Shown here piece after piece: positions 54,001 to 64,000 of a stretch of DNA of 64,000 nt. The translations under genes and the position numbers were made by a program. Under the pieces are notes generated by a model. The model ran no database searches, was not told the DNA's origin, and worked only from the letters and a program-made list of their open reading frames with translations. The DNA lies in assembly GCA_014526335.1 (NCBI GenBank), contig JACTAT010000122.1, forward strand, positions 587,553 through 651,552. Direction: 5' to 3'. This stretch comes from Chrysaora quinquecirrha. Its lineage: Eukaryota; Cnidaria; Scyphozoa; Semaeostomeae; Pelagiidae. The number at the start of each line of letters is the position of its first letter. Position 1 is the first letter of the stretch.

Positions 54001-55433
54001 ACACTTATTTTGACATACAAAATTGAAAATCGCTAAGGTGAGAAACCTCTGGTTGTTGGAACAATGAACAAGATTCTTTCCATGAAAATCTCATACAAGC
54101 TTCCAGATTGCTTGTCTTTGACTTATTCGCTAATATTTGGGACTCTGCTCCGAAAACTCTATTCATCATGCTGATAGAGTTGACTTGTCAAGTTAAGTGC
54201 ATCAAGTCATCTTTTGTTGAAACAACTCAACCAGGTGTGGCAAGTTTGAAGGTGCTGTGACATTGGGCCTAATCTAGATGACTTGTTGTGTGGTATCAGA
54301 AGCTCAATGAGATCAAGATTTGAGCCCAAGCCAAGCAAAGTCAAAGCCAGAGTCGATGTCTCAATTAGTTTACCCATACCTGAGATGACTGGTGCTAAAT
54401 ACACCATTGTATCTTCACCTTCACAGTACGGCAATTTGACCTGACACCCATCAAGTCATTTGCCCAGGTGACTTTGACCCAATGTGTAGCAAGCTGGTAA
54501 CAGGTCAACTTGCCACATTGCCAACTCGTCATAGTCAAGTTGCCAAACATCTGGTCAACTCGCCTCTTCAAAAAACGATTCGCCACATGTAACTGAACAA
54601 GTCAATTCTATCAGCATGATAAATGGGGGCTACGGGGCAGCACCCCAATATTTGGAAATAAAGAGCTCAAAAGCCTTCTAGAAAGCTTTCATGAAGGCAC
54701 ACTAACCAAAGTTTTAAAAATTTGAATTTCGAACAGAGGTGAGTTGACCACCAAGGTGTGGCAAGCTGACCAGAACACAGTGGCGACCTGACCTCTCATG
54801 TGTGGCCACTTGGTCGTGTGGCAAGTTGGCAGTATGGTGGGTTGTCCAGAAACCCAGTAAGCTAACCTGTTGAAACTCTCTCAAGATATGGCTAATAATC
54901 ATTTCATCAATTTTTTACCTGCTCTTGAGTGAGGCATCAGTGTTCTCAAGTCCAACATCAAATGTCTTGCCCTACAAACATGATGCAGACAACTGTCAGT
55001 TCACTACGTGTTAAAAAATAATAGAGTTAAAAAACTTATAACCACACAGACACAATACCTACGACAATAAACTAAAAGCTTCAATAAAATAAAACAGAAT
55101 TAAATTACCTATGACTGATTCCTCTTTGACAGAAAACAAGTACTCTTTGCTTATTTGTCCACGTCTACAAAGGAATAGAAAATACATAATTTTTTAAGGC
55201 AAAAAAACAGCACAAGTCAAAATTTTTAGGCCAAAACAAAATGGCGCTGCACTAAGTAAAGAAAATAATAATATTTTCTTGGCAAAAACTTTATATCATA
55301 GAAAAGTGAATCTATCCTAGAATATATTAGATATTACCTTAGATTTTTTCGGTGAACTACCAGTATTTGTGTCGCCATCGCCTTTTCCTGAAGTAATTTC
55401 TCGCAACCTTTTTCGACCCTTGGGCTTCGCCAT
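48015..55433 (-). CDS. BRIX1: Ribosome biogenesis protein BRX1 (BRIX1), 3' end not found
   Basis: This is a nucleolar Brix-domain protein needed for 60S subunit assembly. Exons in transcript order are 55338-55433, 55109-55164, 54919-54971, 53916-53959, 53723-53793, 53523-53572, then exon 7 (52628-52701 or 50240-50313), exon 8 (51890-52042 or 49502-49654), 48253-48289 and 48015-48109. All are GT-AG and phases agree when one copy each of exons 7 and 8 is used, giving 243 aa visible; human BRIX1 has about 353. Family segments are RVLVFCQRGISHR, ARHLMLDLRTLMPHS, EMKNCNKCIFFE, PHGPSVKFLVEN, DELKLTGNCLKGSRPLLSF, PFFDHVFNFSIVDNRIWFRN and GPRFVLNPIRIFSGSFGG. The start MAKPKGRKR is basic, as expected for a nucleolar protein. 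Exons 7-8 are present twice owing to a tandem duplication. The Lys-rich C-terminal exons were not found. Confidence 0.94.
48277..50665. repeat. Tandem duplication unit 1 (2.39 kb)
   Basis: It is nearly identical to 50666-53054 at an offset of 2387-2389 bp. The few differences seen include single-base length changes near 48290, 48765 and 49120 and two substitutions at about 50110. It contains BRIX1 exon 8 (49502-49654) and exon 7 (50240-50313). Its left edge falls inside exon 9 (48253-48289) and its right edge inside a TIR element. Confidence 0.97.
48600..48885 (+). pseudogene. Possible LINE-like fragment
   Basis: KIQKLSWTDRNSNVQALRSM followed by EKELLKGIKIQFLNF resembles the C-terminal region after the reverse transcriptase in some LINEs (KISWTD...LL.TIKKR pattern). 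It is short and frame-broken, and recurs at 50988-51274 as part of the tandem duplication. Confidence 0.4.
50666..53054. repeat. Tandem duplication unit 2 (2.39 kb)
   Basis: This is the second copy, adjacent to unit 1 without a spacer. It contains BRIX1 exon 8 (51890-52042) and exon 7 (52628-52701). At its left edge only the first 12-13 nt of exon 9 survive, followed by CGTTAA instead of the rest of the exon, so exon 9 exists intact only once. Confidence 0.97.
52860..53255. mobile_element. TIR element, CCCATATGGATGGG family
   Basis: It starts AGGGGGGTACTTATG and GCCCATATGGATGGG and ends ATAGGTCATGTACCCAGTAC plus a C run. The part left of 53054 belongs to duplication unit 2, and the same left part at 50473-50665 is truncated by the unit junction. 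The duplication therefore postdates the insertion. Confidence 0.6.
54130..54880. repeat. Phrase-repeat TIR element
   Basis: Two inverted parts, GGGACTCTGCTCCGAAAACT...ATCATGCTGATAGAGTTGAC (54139-54183) and GTCAATTCTATCAGCATGAT (54601-54620), bracket a region with irregular CAAGTTGCC / CAACTCGCC words. More GTGTGGCAAGTTG words run on to about 54845. It lies in a BRIX1 intron and shares its core with 26830-26885. Confidence 0.6.
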
Positions 55434-55439
55434 GTTTTC

Positions 55440-56185
55440 TTCCTCACGCTGTACAAGCCTCGATTTCGGATTCGACAATCAATAGTTTTTTTGCCTCGCC
55501 TTCAAACAACGAACGGCGCATTTCCCTCGAATTCCCCATCCCCCCCCCCCCGCCTTATTTGAAATGGCAGGGATAAGCACAAGAAAAATCAACGCAATTA
55601 ACCATTTGCAACAAGAAACAACAATATTGATATTGAAAGCCTAAATGTATGAATTATAAACGTAAAATGCTAAGATACCTAAACAATATTATCTACAATT
55701 CCTACAGCAAAGCCAGTTTCCAGGAGCAAAAATCAAACAAAAAGTGTAATTCAGTAAAATAGGGGTTAAGATGTTTGGGTTACGGTCCGATTGGTTGCCC
55801 CCTAAAATGCTATGGAGGTCTGAAAGGGTACTGGGTGGGTGCTGAAAATGTTCCTAAAGACAACATTCTTAGAGCTGCTAGACAATTTTCCGCACTGTAC
55901 GGAAAATTTTATCTGTGAATTATTCACTTCAATGGGTTCAACAAGGTTTGAGCGGTTTTTGAGGCCATTCTGAAACAGACGGCATTTAGCGGTATTTTTT
56001 TTGGGGGGGGGGGGGCTTTTGAATGTTCGAGCATCGAGCTCACTTTCTCTCCCTGCTACAAAATTGTATATTCCGTCGCAGAAAGCTGCTGACGGTATCT
56101 TCTTCGCAGATGTCTACTAAAAGATGAAAAAACTTCAGGAATCGGGCAGCAGCTCTACAAATCTTCTGATAAGGACCCGAAAAAG
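55440..56185. other. Promoter side of BRIX1, intergenic
   Basis: Upstream of the BRIX1 start. It contains C and G homopolymers (55540-55551, 56001-56013) and no supported gene. Regulatory sites cannot be named. Confidence 0.4.
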
Positions 56186-56189
56186 AACA

Positions 56190-57680
56190 TAATAAGGCCC
56201 TGGCTAAACAGTCAAACATTGTTTGATAAACATTTGAAGTTTGCTTGTACAGCAAAATGTTTGACCATTTTGCTACGTCCAAAAACATTGCCCGTCCAAC
56301 ATTTCTCGTTTGCGTCAAGCAAAATATGTTTTTAACTTGTTCCGCAAACATCACCCCACAGATTTCGCTACTTTTGCTTGTCAAGCAATGTTTTTGAACA
56401 TGGCCAAACGGTCAAACACCGCGCTCCCTGGTCAAACATTTGCTGTAAAGCGAATTCAAAATGTTTGACCAATAATGTTTGATCGTTTGGCCACGGCCTA
56501 AGTGAAGAGTCTTGGAACACGCATACGAAAGAACGAACACTGTATATGTTTTATATCTACCAGTCCTATAAAACAATAATATAAAGTTTCCAATAACGAA
56601 AATGTAACTTTTGATTTATATTAAATAAAAGTAGAAAAATCTAGAAAAGGTAAGAAAATATACAAGTCAAATGTTCGTCTTGCATGAAGGAGACAGCTCC
56701 AGCAATCATTCCACATATGGCCCGGCAATACTCTGCAAAAGATTTGCGAAGATCAGGGTTAACTCGAGGCCCTTGCCAAACGATCAAACATTGTTCGTCA
56801 ATGATTTGCAATTTGTCAGTCAAGACAAATGCTTCACCGTTTGGCCTCAAAGCAAAATATTGCTCGTCAGCTCGTCCAGCGTTTTATGCTTGATATGGTT
56901 TTGAAGCTCTTACAAAACATTGCTGAAGGAATTTTACTTGTCAAGCAATGTTTTGTTATGAGGCCAAACGGTCAAAGATTACTTGTAAATCAACATTGAA
57001 ATTGTCTGATCAAGAAGTGACGTTGTAAAACATTGTTTTTCAAACATTATTTGCTTGCAATAAACAGCTCTGAACGGTAAAAAAAAAACCAATATTGCCT
57101 TACCAAGTCATTTTTCCGTTTGGCTGACCTGAAGGCCCTGACCAACCGATCAAACATTGTTGGTCACACATCTAAAAGTTTGCTTGTCCAAAATGTTTGA
57201 CCGTTTGGCCACATCAAAAACATTACACATCAAACATTTTTTGCTTCACGGCAAGCAGAAAATGTTTTTGAAGTTTTTCCAAAACATTGCAAGCATGCTC
57301 TGCTTGTAAAGAATTGTCTTGCAAAGTGGCAAAACGATCACAATTTGCTAATCAAGCAATGATTGAACGTTTTGCCAGGCCACGAAACATTACTTGAGAA
57401 GCATTAATCAGCAGGCTTCATTGCGCGATGTTTTTAAAAAAGTTCAAAAACATTTTTTTGTTCACGCAAGCAAAAATGTTTGACAAGCATTGTTTGCTAC
57501 GTGGCACAACGGTATAACAGTTGCAAAATCCAAAATGTTTGACAATGTTTGATCGTTTGGCCAACCTTAAAATACCAAAGATTGGAACGTTGTTGGTTAT
57601 TGTTGGTCAAACATTTTGCGATCTGCTTAAACATCAAGCCACAAATTTCGTTACTTTTTTGGCCAAGGCCTTACGCTCAT
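56190..57680. repeat. Array of CCTGGCCAAACG-family repeats
   Basis: About 1.5 kb is built from repeated, diverged blocks. Each opens near GCCCTGGCCAAACGATCAAA and CATTGTTGGTCAAACATT, then AAGTTTGCTTGTC, AAAATGTTTGACCGTTTGGC and ACGTCAAAAACATTGC, and closes with GATCGTTTGGCCA. At least four to five blocks are stacked head to tail or nested. Single copies are scattered over the window. Confidence 0.8.
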
Positions 57681-57817
57681 AGAGCGTCATGGAGATAAGA
57701 CGGACGGTTTTTCTGGGCATCTCTGAGCCTGTTCTTCAAAATTGTTTCTGTCTATCTACAGTATTTTCCTCGTTGTGATTATCTAGAATAAATAGAATGT
57801 TGGCATGACAACTAACC

Positions 57818-60800
57818 TCAATAACACGATTTTCCATCTGCAGCTAGTTCAAAGCCATCAGCACATGCGCAGGAATAGCCTTTGGAAGATGTGCTTAGCA
57901 GACAGAGATGCATACAGCCACCGTTATTGGAGCCACATGGATTGGAGCCTATGTTGACGAAAATTCAGGGAAGGATTGAATGACAAGTTTACAAGTCTTA
58001 ATAAAAATATTATGACTACAAGTATTTTTCATAAGAAACTTCTTCATCACTTCAGCACTCGAACTTTCTTAGCAATCTAAATACTTAACACTTTTTAACT
58101 ATATGGTTGTCTTAAGTACCCTTGGCACTTCAAACCACTACGCAATTGTACAAAGCCGAAAGCGATTTTCACAAAAATTTATCCTTGAATTGACTTGTTA
58201 CTTGTAAATTCATCAGCAGAGTTGCAGGTCACAGATTTGAGTCTCAGCCAAGGGAAATATAGGAAATCTTGAAGCACACGATTCCATAATTAAATATTTG
58301 CTAAGGTTTGAAATTCTCACTTAAACTAACGAACTTTCTTAATTTCACGAGGAGCAGAGTACTACTTTCTTATAACCACTTTCCTGGTCAGGACTCATAA
58401 CGAAAATGTTGTGGGTTCGAGCCACGTTCTTTCCACTTTTGATTGCAGAGATAATAACCTTGGGCAAATTGTTAACACAATGTGCCTCTCTCTGCCCAGG
58501 TGTAAAAGTGGGTACCTGGTCGGTAATTATGAGCGCCTTGTGTGGCTGCACCCTGCTATATGCTATGTGCATCCAGACCAGGGGTAAAGTGTAAAGTCGA
58601 CTGAGTAGCCCTAGGCTAGTAGTAGACTTGAAAAACGGCAACTTCATTTTTATAAAAAAACGCGCAAAGTACGAAGTGAATTGATAATTAATGGTATACT
58701 AAGACGATGTTTAAATTACCTTTAGGCTTGGCAATAGGATGATTGACCTGAATCATGTATGGACTGAAAAACGCCCCTTTTAAATCTTTGATATTTTCGC
58801 CATTTGTTTTATCAGCTTTGAACAATTTTCCCGTCGCTTGAGTCCAGTAAACGTGATCCTCGAATACAGCTAACCCAAACGAGGCTTCCACATTTGACGT
58901 GACAATCTTTCTGATGTCTTCGCCTTCCAAAGTACTGGACCCGAGGTAACCTTTTCGTCTGTCGACCCAATAGACTCTCTCCGATATTTGATCGACGGTA
59001 ACTGCATTCGGCCATTGCAAATCATCGGAAAATATAATGGTTTTTCGGCTTGTTCCGTCCATACTCGCTTTTTCGATTTTTGGATGCTCTCCCCAGTCGG
59101 TCCAGAACATCAGTCTAGGAATACAAAAAAAGTTGGGCAAACTACAGTTAAGGCCTGGCTAAACTAGGAGATATGTCGCGCGCGACATTGATGTCCCCTC
59201 GGTGTCTCCCAGTTTAGCCACCTCGGAAACTTTGTAGCGCGCGACAAAATTTGTGGCAAGAGACACGCAAATGTTTCAAACATTTGAAACATTTCTTGTC
59301 TCCGCGACATGCAAATAACTCAGGGGACATGTTACTTAACCTACCTCTTAGATGGAAGCAAGGCAATTCCTCTTGGCTTATCAATATCAGAATTAATCAA
59401 ACTTTTGCGACGAGAACCGTCAAGATTCGACACCTCAATACATTCTTCATCTGAAAAATAGGATAAACCATCAGAGAGAGAATTAAACCGCGGCCCCCGA
59501 GCTATTTTTTGCTTTAAATGGCTAATTGGCCACAGGACAGTTAAAAAGTTGTCGCCACGGGCGGAAAGCTAAAAGTCGCACGTTTAGTCAGGGATGGATT
59601 TTCGAAAAATTGTTCTGCGAGCTGAAACAACATCAATACCTACAACAATACCTATGGTCTACATGTGAAAAAACATGGCCTACACGAAATACATCGACTG
59701 ACCTACGGTTACCATTCATGAAAACTGTAAACGGTCAAAAATGTTTTTCATTAAGAGGAGCTAAACACTGGAATTGCCTCTCATTTGAGTCAAAAACTGC
59801 CTCAACTCTGAATTCCTTTAAATCATCATTTAGATTCTGCCGATGCATTTAGATTCTCGAGATAATTTGATTTTGTTTAGAAAATAGTTTGCAAATAATT
59901 GTCATTATGTAATAGGGTAATACATTAGGATTTTAGGTTTTGAATGTTTATATTTATTAGTAGCTAATTAGATGGAGCGCCCCTTGTAAACCGGCGTATT
60001 GCTCAAAGGCCACTCTCCCTAAATAAATGAAAATGAAATGAAAAATGAAATGAAATGAAATGGCCGTAGAACATTGATTTCGTTGAACTTTTCGCAACAT
60101 GTTCTGGCTTTCCACAGATAACGCCGCACCGTGAACCCGTGTTTTTCGCGCTTGCGACGCAGTACAGCCGCGCATTATTGATACAAAATTTCTCTTAGAC
60201 GAGGTGGTTTCCTAGAAATTTTCTGGGGTCAATTCTTCTTACAGGGCAAGTCGGTTGTCGCAGGACTTTTGTCGCAGCATGTAGCAGAGGGTGTAGCCAC
60301 CTCAGGATTTCTCAGAACAGGACATTTTCAGGAGTGTCGCGTAGATGAAAGTCTTTTTAAATTAAGTTTCGCGTACTTTAGTGAATTAAATTTGACATGA
60401 CTTTTACCACCTGACAAGGCATCGCAAAATAAGATCATAAAATTCCTACCAGTGTTAGTCCAGTAGATTTTATTTCCAATCCAATCCAGGGCAATTCCTT
60501 CTGCTTTTGTTAACTTGCCATTTGCCAATGTCTCAATTTCGGTTTTATTGTCTTTCACTCGTGAAATTCTCCCTTTGACATAATCAGCCCAGTATACATA
60601 TCCATCGTTATTGATATCAACAGCAAGGACACCGCCGATCTTATTCGCAGGAACAATGCGTTTAATTTCGTTACCATCTGTATCCACTTGTATTATGTTC
60701 ATACGATTTGCAATTATCAGAGATGGTCGTGGACCTGTGAAAAAGTGGTTTTACTCAAGGCTCGAATCAAGGATTACTTCACTTCTATGAAAGGTGCACG

Positions 60801-63800
60801 AGATTCCAGTTGAAACAAGAAGATTTCCCAGGGATTTCAGTGGAATCAATAGAATTTATAGCAAAGGATGTACGAGGTTCTCAAGGAGCAAATAGCCCCT
60901 CCGCTAAAATTGTAACCAAAAGTATTGCTAAGTCTGCTATGTTAAGATCTGCCAATTTTAAATTGGCCAACTGTAAGTTATAATATTAGAAGTGAAAATG
61001 CTACTACGATGTGCAAATCGATGAATGATCTGATCCCAGGGTAACTTTCCGACTTGCTTGCAAACACAGGCCAGACCTCAAAACCTGAAAAATACTTAAG
61101 TTCTTTCCACTACAGCAAAAACCCCGTATAAAACCTACCTTTTTGAAAACAGGCTGTTTCGGTTTTTATCTAAAGATAACATTTACGAAACAAGGCTGTT
61201 TCGGTTCTTATTTAATGTTCTTATTAATTAAAGGTTCTTAAAGTTTTCACAAGTTTCATTGTACAAAAATTGATCATTTGTTTATTATATGGAACATCAG
61301 CGATGTTGTACAAACAAATTTGTTTAGGCCAATAGATGAACAGTTGTCTGTTAAAATTTTGAGATATTTTAGTAGCCTTGGCAAAAGGACATCCAATACC
61401 TACCACTACCAGATTGCTTTTTTAGGTTCAGACAAATATGATGTAAAATAAAAACCTTTTTCAAATTCAGGGTGAAAACGTTCTTAAGTAAAGGAGCGAA
61501 AATTGGAGATTTCAGGCCGTAGGTTCTTATTCGAGGAAGATTCTTATATGCGGGTTTTTACTGTACCCTTTCGCTGACTTCTTGGTATGAGATTAGGGCC
61601 CGTTTGCACAGCTTTTCAGCAGTTTTCTGACAAAGTTTCTCAAACAAATTCCAACCGCCTTTAACTTGACCTCCATCAATCCTGAATCCGATCGAAACGC
61701 TGTTTCACCCCCCCCCCCGCTTATTCCAAACCCAGGAATAAGGCACCTAAGAGTAACATTAAAAAGTAGCTAACCTTTGGCTTTGCAGGATCTCTTATCT
61801 TGCTTCAGTTTGTAGCCTTTTTGACAGTGACAGGTAAATGAACCAGGGCATTTCTGCAAATCTGACTGCATGTTCCATAAGTGTCACATTCATTGATGTC
61901 TGCAATAATGATTAAAATAACAAAACTAAAACTACCATTCTCCCTACCATATCAGCTATTTAGAGTAACACTGGTGATGGAATATAGTTTCTTCTCCATT
62001 TAATTAGGATTCAATGAAAAATCAGTGCGAATCTTCTTTAAGTATTTTTTTGCTGCAAGAGTTTTCTCCTTGGCATTTGTTTTCAAACTTTGTAGAAGGT
62101 GTACAATAGCTTTTGGGGGATGGCTAGATCTTCCTATTTTGACGGACGGGATGCGAGGTTCTAGGCTCTTCTTGGCAGGATACGGTGCGGAATATGTAAA
62201 AAGCAGATGCGAGATGGCGAGATGGAGGTATCCCATTGTTCTACCCTCTTGATACAGGCCCAAAGGTGCTCAATTGTCTCCTCCTCTACCCCACATCTTC
62301 TAAATTTGGTATCGGGGTATTAGCCTTCATAATTTGTTCTGAGTTTAAAAGAAAAGAAGCAATTTGAATGTTAAGTTTTAGGCTTTATCCTTTTATTTGC
62401 ACAGGGCAGTTGGTAAAGCAATTTTAGCTATATAATTGATAACTTTAACCTGATACAAATAATCAAAAATGAAATAGAATGAAATGAAAAATTGAAAATG
62501 ACGTCCGATTTGAATGCTATTGGCAATGCAAGCAAGAACAGAAATTTACAGTTTAATGACATAATAAAGTATTCGCTTTTTTCGTACGTACGCAGGGATA
62601 AAGTGTACCATTCAAATTGACAAAGAAGCAATTGAACAAAAGAAAATACAAAGGCGTTTGCTTATAGCCTATCAAATAACAAGCCCCTTCAAGTAACGAT
62701 GCACGAGAAGGTCCCAATCATTCATCAACTTACAATGCGTTCTAAAACTGATCTTAAAAACTTAAGAGTCAAGTAACTACACTTAGGCTGGCATTTGGAC
62801 ATCAAAAAGAATTCGGACCTTGAATAGAAGCTTCTCGTTTGGCATGGGTACAGTCTATCGGATGACTGAAAAATTCTGATCTCCCGTTAATAAAGACACC
62901 TCGCTTGTTCGGTTTTTGGAAATCGTCCCATCCAAATCTATTAAAACCCCCTGTTCAATCGAAATTAAAGTGTATACATTGTGAAAAATTTTGCCGCCTA
63001 CCGTCGCAAGTTTTTCCATCGTCATTAAGTTTGAAACCATCCCTGCAATCGCATTCGTATCCAATCTTCAAATCTTTGCAAAGCTGGGAGCATCCAGTCT
63101 TGTTGGTCAAGCATTCATTCACACCTATAAGGGGTCGAATTTTCTTAATAAGGTATTTATATGGGCCAAGATCTCCTCTAACCAAAATACTTACAGAAAT
63201 TATATATAATCTAAACAAGAAATAATACTAGTAACGTAAAAAACAGCAGTATTGTATAAATAACAAGAAAAGAAGATATTTTAGGCAAAAAGAAAAGACA
63301 AAGGAATTAAGCAATTTGTGTGCAGTAAACAGCTTTTAAAGCTAAAGTCTTTCCTTTATTTTGAAGCATATCATTACAAAAGAAGATAACAAATTGAGAC
63401 GATAGTGACTTCTTCTAATCTATTCCTTTGTAATCCCGCAAGCTGATTGGTGTTTAAAACACAATGCCAATTCGGCCTCCATTTCTGATTGGTGCATTTC
63501 GATCCGTGTCCGGGTATGAATTCAAACTTTTTCTAGCGTTTCTCTGCTTCTGACGTTCATACTTTGAGAAGGGTCAGACGGAGAAAGCTTTTAAGTATGC
63601 CCGAAAACCTTTCCGCTCTTTATCTTAATTTATTCCTTGTACTTAAGTTACTAATAGAAAGGATATTTTCTTCAATTTTCTTTTAAAAAGCTTTTCGTTC
63701 TGTTTCAAATAACGGGCCCAGAATCAAAAAGTATATTTCATTTCCCAGAATAATCTCAGCTAATCATGGACAGGCCTTAGAATTATGACATTGCGACGTT

Positions 63801-64000
63801 TTGGGAGAGCTCTGCCTCCGAAAGGTCGCAATGTCAGCGGGCAACGAGAAAAAAGGTAACTGACAACAGGGGAACAGGGCAGCGAAAACTAATGACAATT
63901 GGTAAAGTCCAGAACATACCACATTGAGCAGGCTCATCGTCTCCCTTTGGACAATCTTTTTCCCCATCACATACTTTGATCTTGTCAATACATGTTTTGG
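57818..64000 (-). CDS. LDL-receptor-family protein, 5' partial, with broken EGF exon
   Basis: Exons in transcript order are 63920-64000 (continuing beyond the window), 63002-63124, 61775-61899, 60450-60734, 59345-59450, 58720-59114 and 57818-57948. Domains are the end of an LDL-A repeat ([20 protein letters not shown]), an EGF domain ([20 protein letters not shown]), a second EGF ([15 protein letters not shown]...), a six-bladed YWTD beta-propeller of about 261 residues ([40 protein letters not shown]), and a third EGF ([14 protein letters not shown]). This is the EGF-precursor module of LDLR, VLDLR and LRP, which release cargo in endosomes. Exon 61775-61899 is 125 nt where 126 is needed: one base is missing between CRN and PGSFTCHC. 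The last exon ends SCY then TGA, so no membrane segment is visible. All other phases agree. Confidence 0.9.
58395..58615 (+). repeat. tRNA-derived SINE (second copy)
   Basis: GTTGTGGGTTCGAGCCACG (B box), CCCAGGTGTAAAAGTGGGTA, CCTGGTCGGTAATTATGAG and a GTGTAAAGTCGAC end match the copy at 38800-39030 in the opposite orientation. The A-box region is degraded (GGTCAGGACTCATAACG). Intronic in the LDL-receptor-like gene. Confidence 0.7.
59150..59340. repeat. Inverted-repeat element (TGTCGCGCGCGACA words)
   Basis: The left flank GCCTGGCTAAACTAGGAGA is mirrored by TCTCCCAGTTTAGCCACC around a self-complementary TGTCGCGCGCGACA. More GTAGCGCGCGACAAAAT and GAAACATTT words follow. It lies in the short intron between two propeller exons. 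The type was not recognised. Confidence 0.45.
59526..60062 (+). pseudogene. 3' end of a CR1/L2-like LINE
   Basis: [35 protein letters not shown] and NSFKSSFR follow the conserved C-terminal region of CR1/L2-type reverse transcriptases (tract ending in a short Lys/Arg peptide). The 3' end is an (ATGAA)n-type microsatellite at 60016-60062, the usual LINE tail. It is 5'-truncated, as most such copies are. Intronic in the LDL-receptor-like gene. Confidence 0.65.
63440..63645. repeat. Dispersed repeat (GATTGGTGCATTTCG family)
   Basis: AGCTGATTGGTGTTTAAAAC, GATTGGTGCATTTCGATCCG, GGGTATGAATTC and CTGACGTTCATACTTTGAG follow the order seen at 17690-17885. Intronic in the LDL-receptor-like gene. Confidence 0.65.

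Overview
This is nuclear DNA of an animal, most likely an anthozoan cnidarian (stony coral or sea anemone). The coding parts are short exons with GT-AG introns. The recognisable genes are animal families, and the AT-rich non-coding DNA is full of small inverted-repeat elements, tRNA-derived SINEs and LINE scraps. The organism call is an inference from gene style and repeat content; no species marker is visible. I saw no bacterial operon, CRISPR array or phage module. The window is scaffolded, with two placeholder gaps of exactly 500 N (25270-25769 and 45246-45745).

Layout. 1-4200: repeats. 4201-10610 (+): a secreted, probably membrane-anchored DOMON-domain protein with a Thr/Ser-rich stretch and a duplicated half-DOMON. 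10971-12468: a foldback-like transposable element with a perfect 9-bp target duplication and a 219-bp tandem repeat core. 12597-21285 (+): a complete 12-exon zinc transporter of the ZnT7 type (SLC30A7, 397 aa). 23506-38626 (+): DYNC2LI1, the light intermediate chain of the dynein-2 motor of intraflagellar transport. Its introns carry many mobile elements, including a ~1.07 kb array of a 21-bp repeat, and one conserved coding stretch is missing. 38630-41140: SINEs, a near-palindromic MITE and a LINE reverse-transcriptase scrap. 41514-42935 (-): an intronless ankyrin-repeat protein. 43430-44165: an ATG-type microsatellite. 46390-46970: a minisatellite. 48015-55433 (-): BRIX1, a ribosome biogenesis factor, with a 2.39-kb tandem duplication of two internal exons; its 3' exons were not found. 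55440-57800: dispersed repeats. 57818-64000 (-): an LDL-receptor-family gene (LDL-A, two EGF, YWTD propeller, EGF) whose 5' part lies beyond the window. It carries a one-base frameshift in one EGF exon and a stop in the last one.

The genes are unrelated housekeeping and surface functions (zinc loading of the secretory pathway, ciliary transport, 60S ribosome assembly, lipoprotein-type receptor, surface DOMON protein) and do not form a pathway. The most unusual material is structural: the exon-7/8 duplication inside BRIX1, the missing DYNC2LI1 exon, the foldback element close upstream of SLC30A7, a tandem array grown inside a MITE, and phrase-repeat elements. I found no convincing new multi-gene system.
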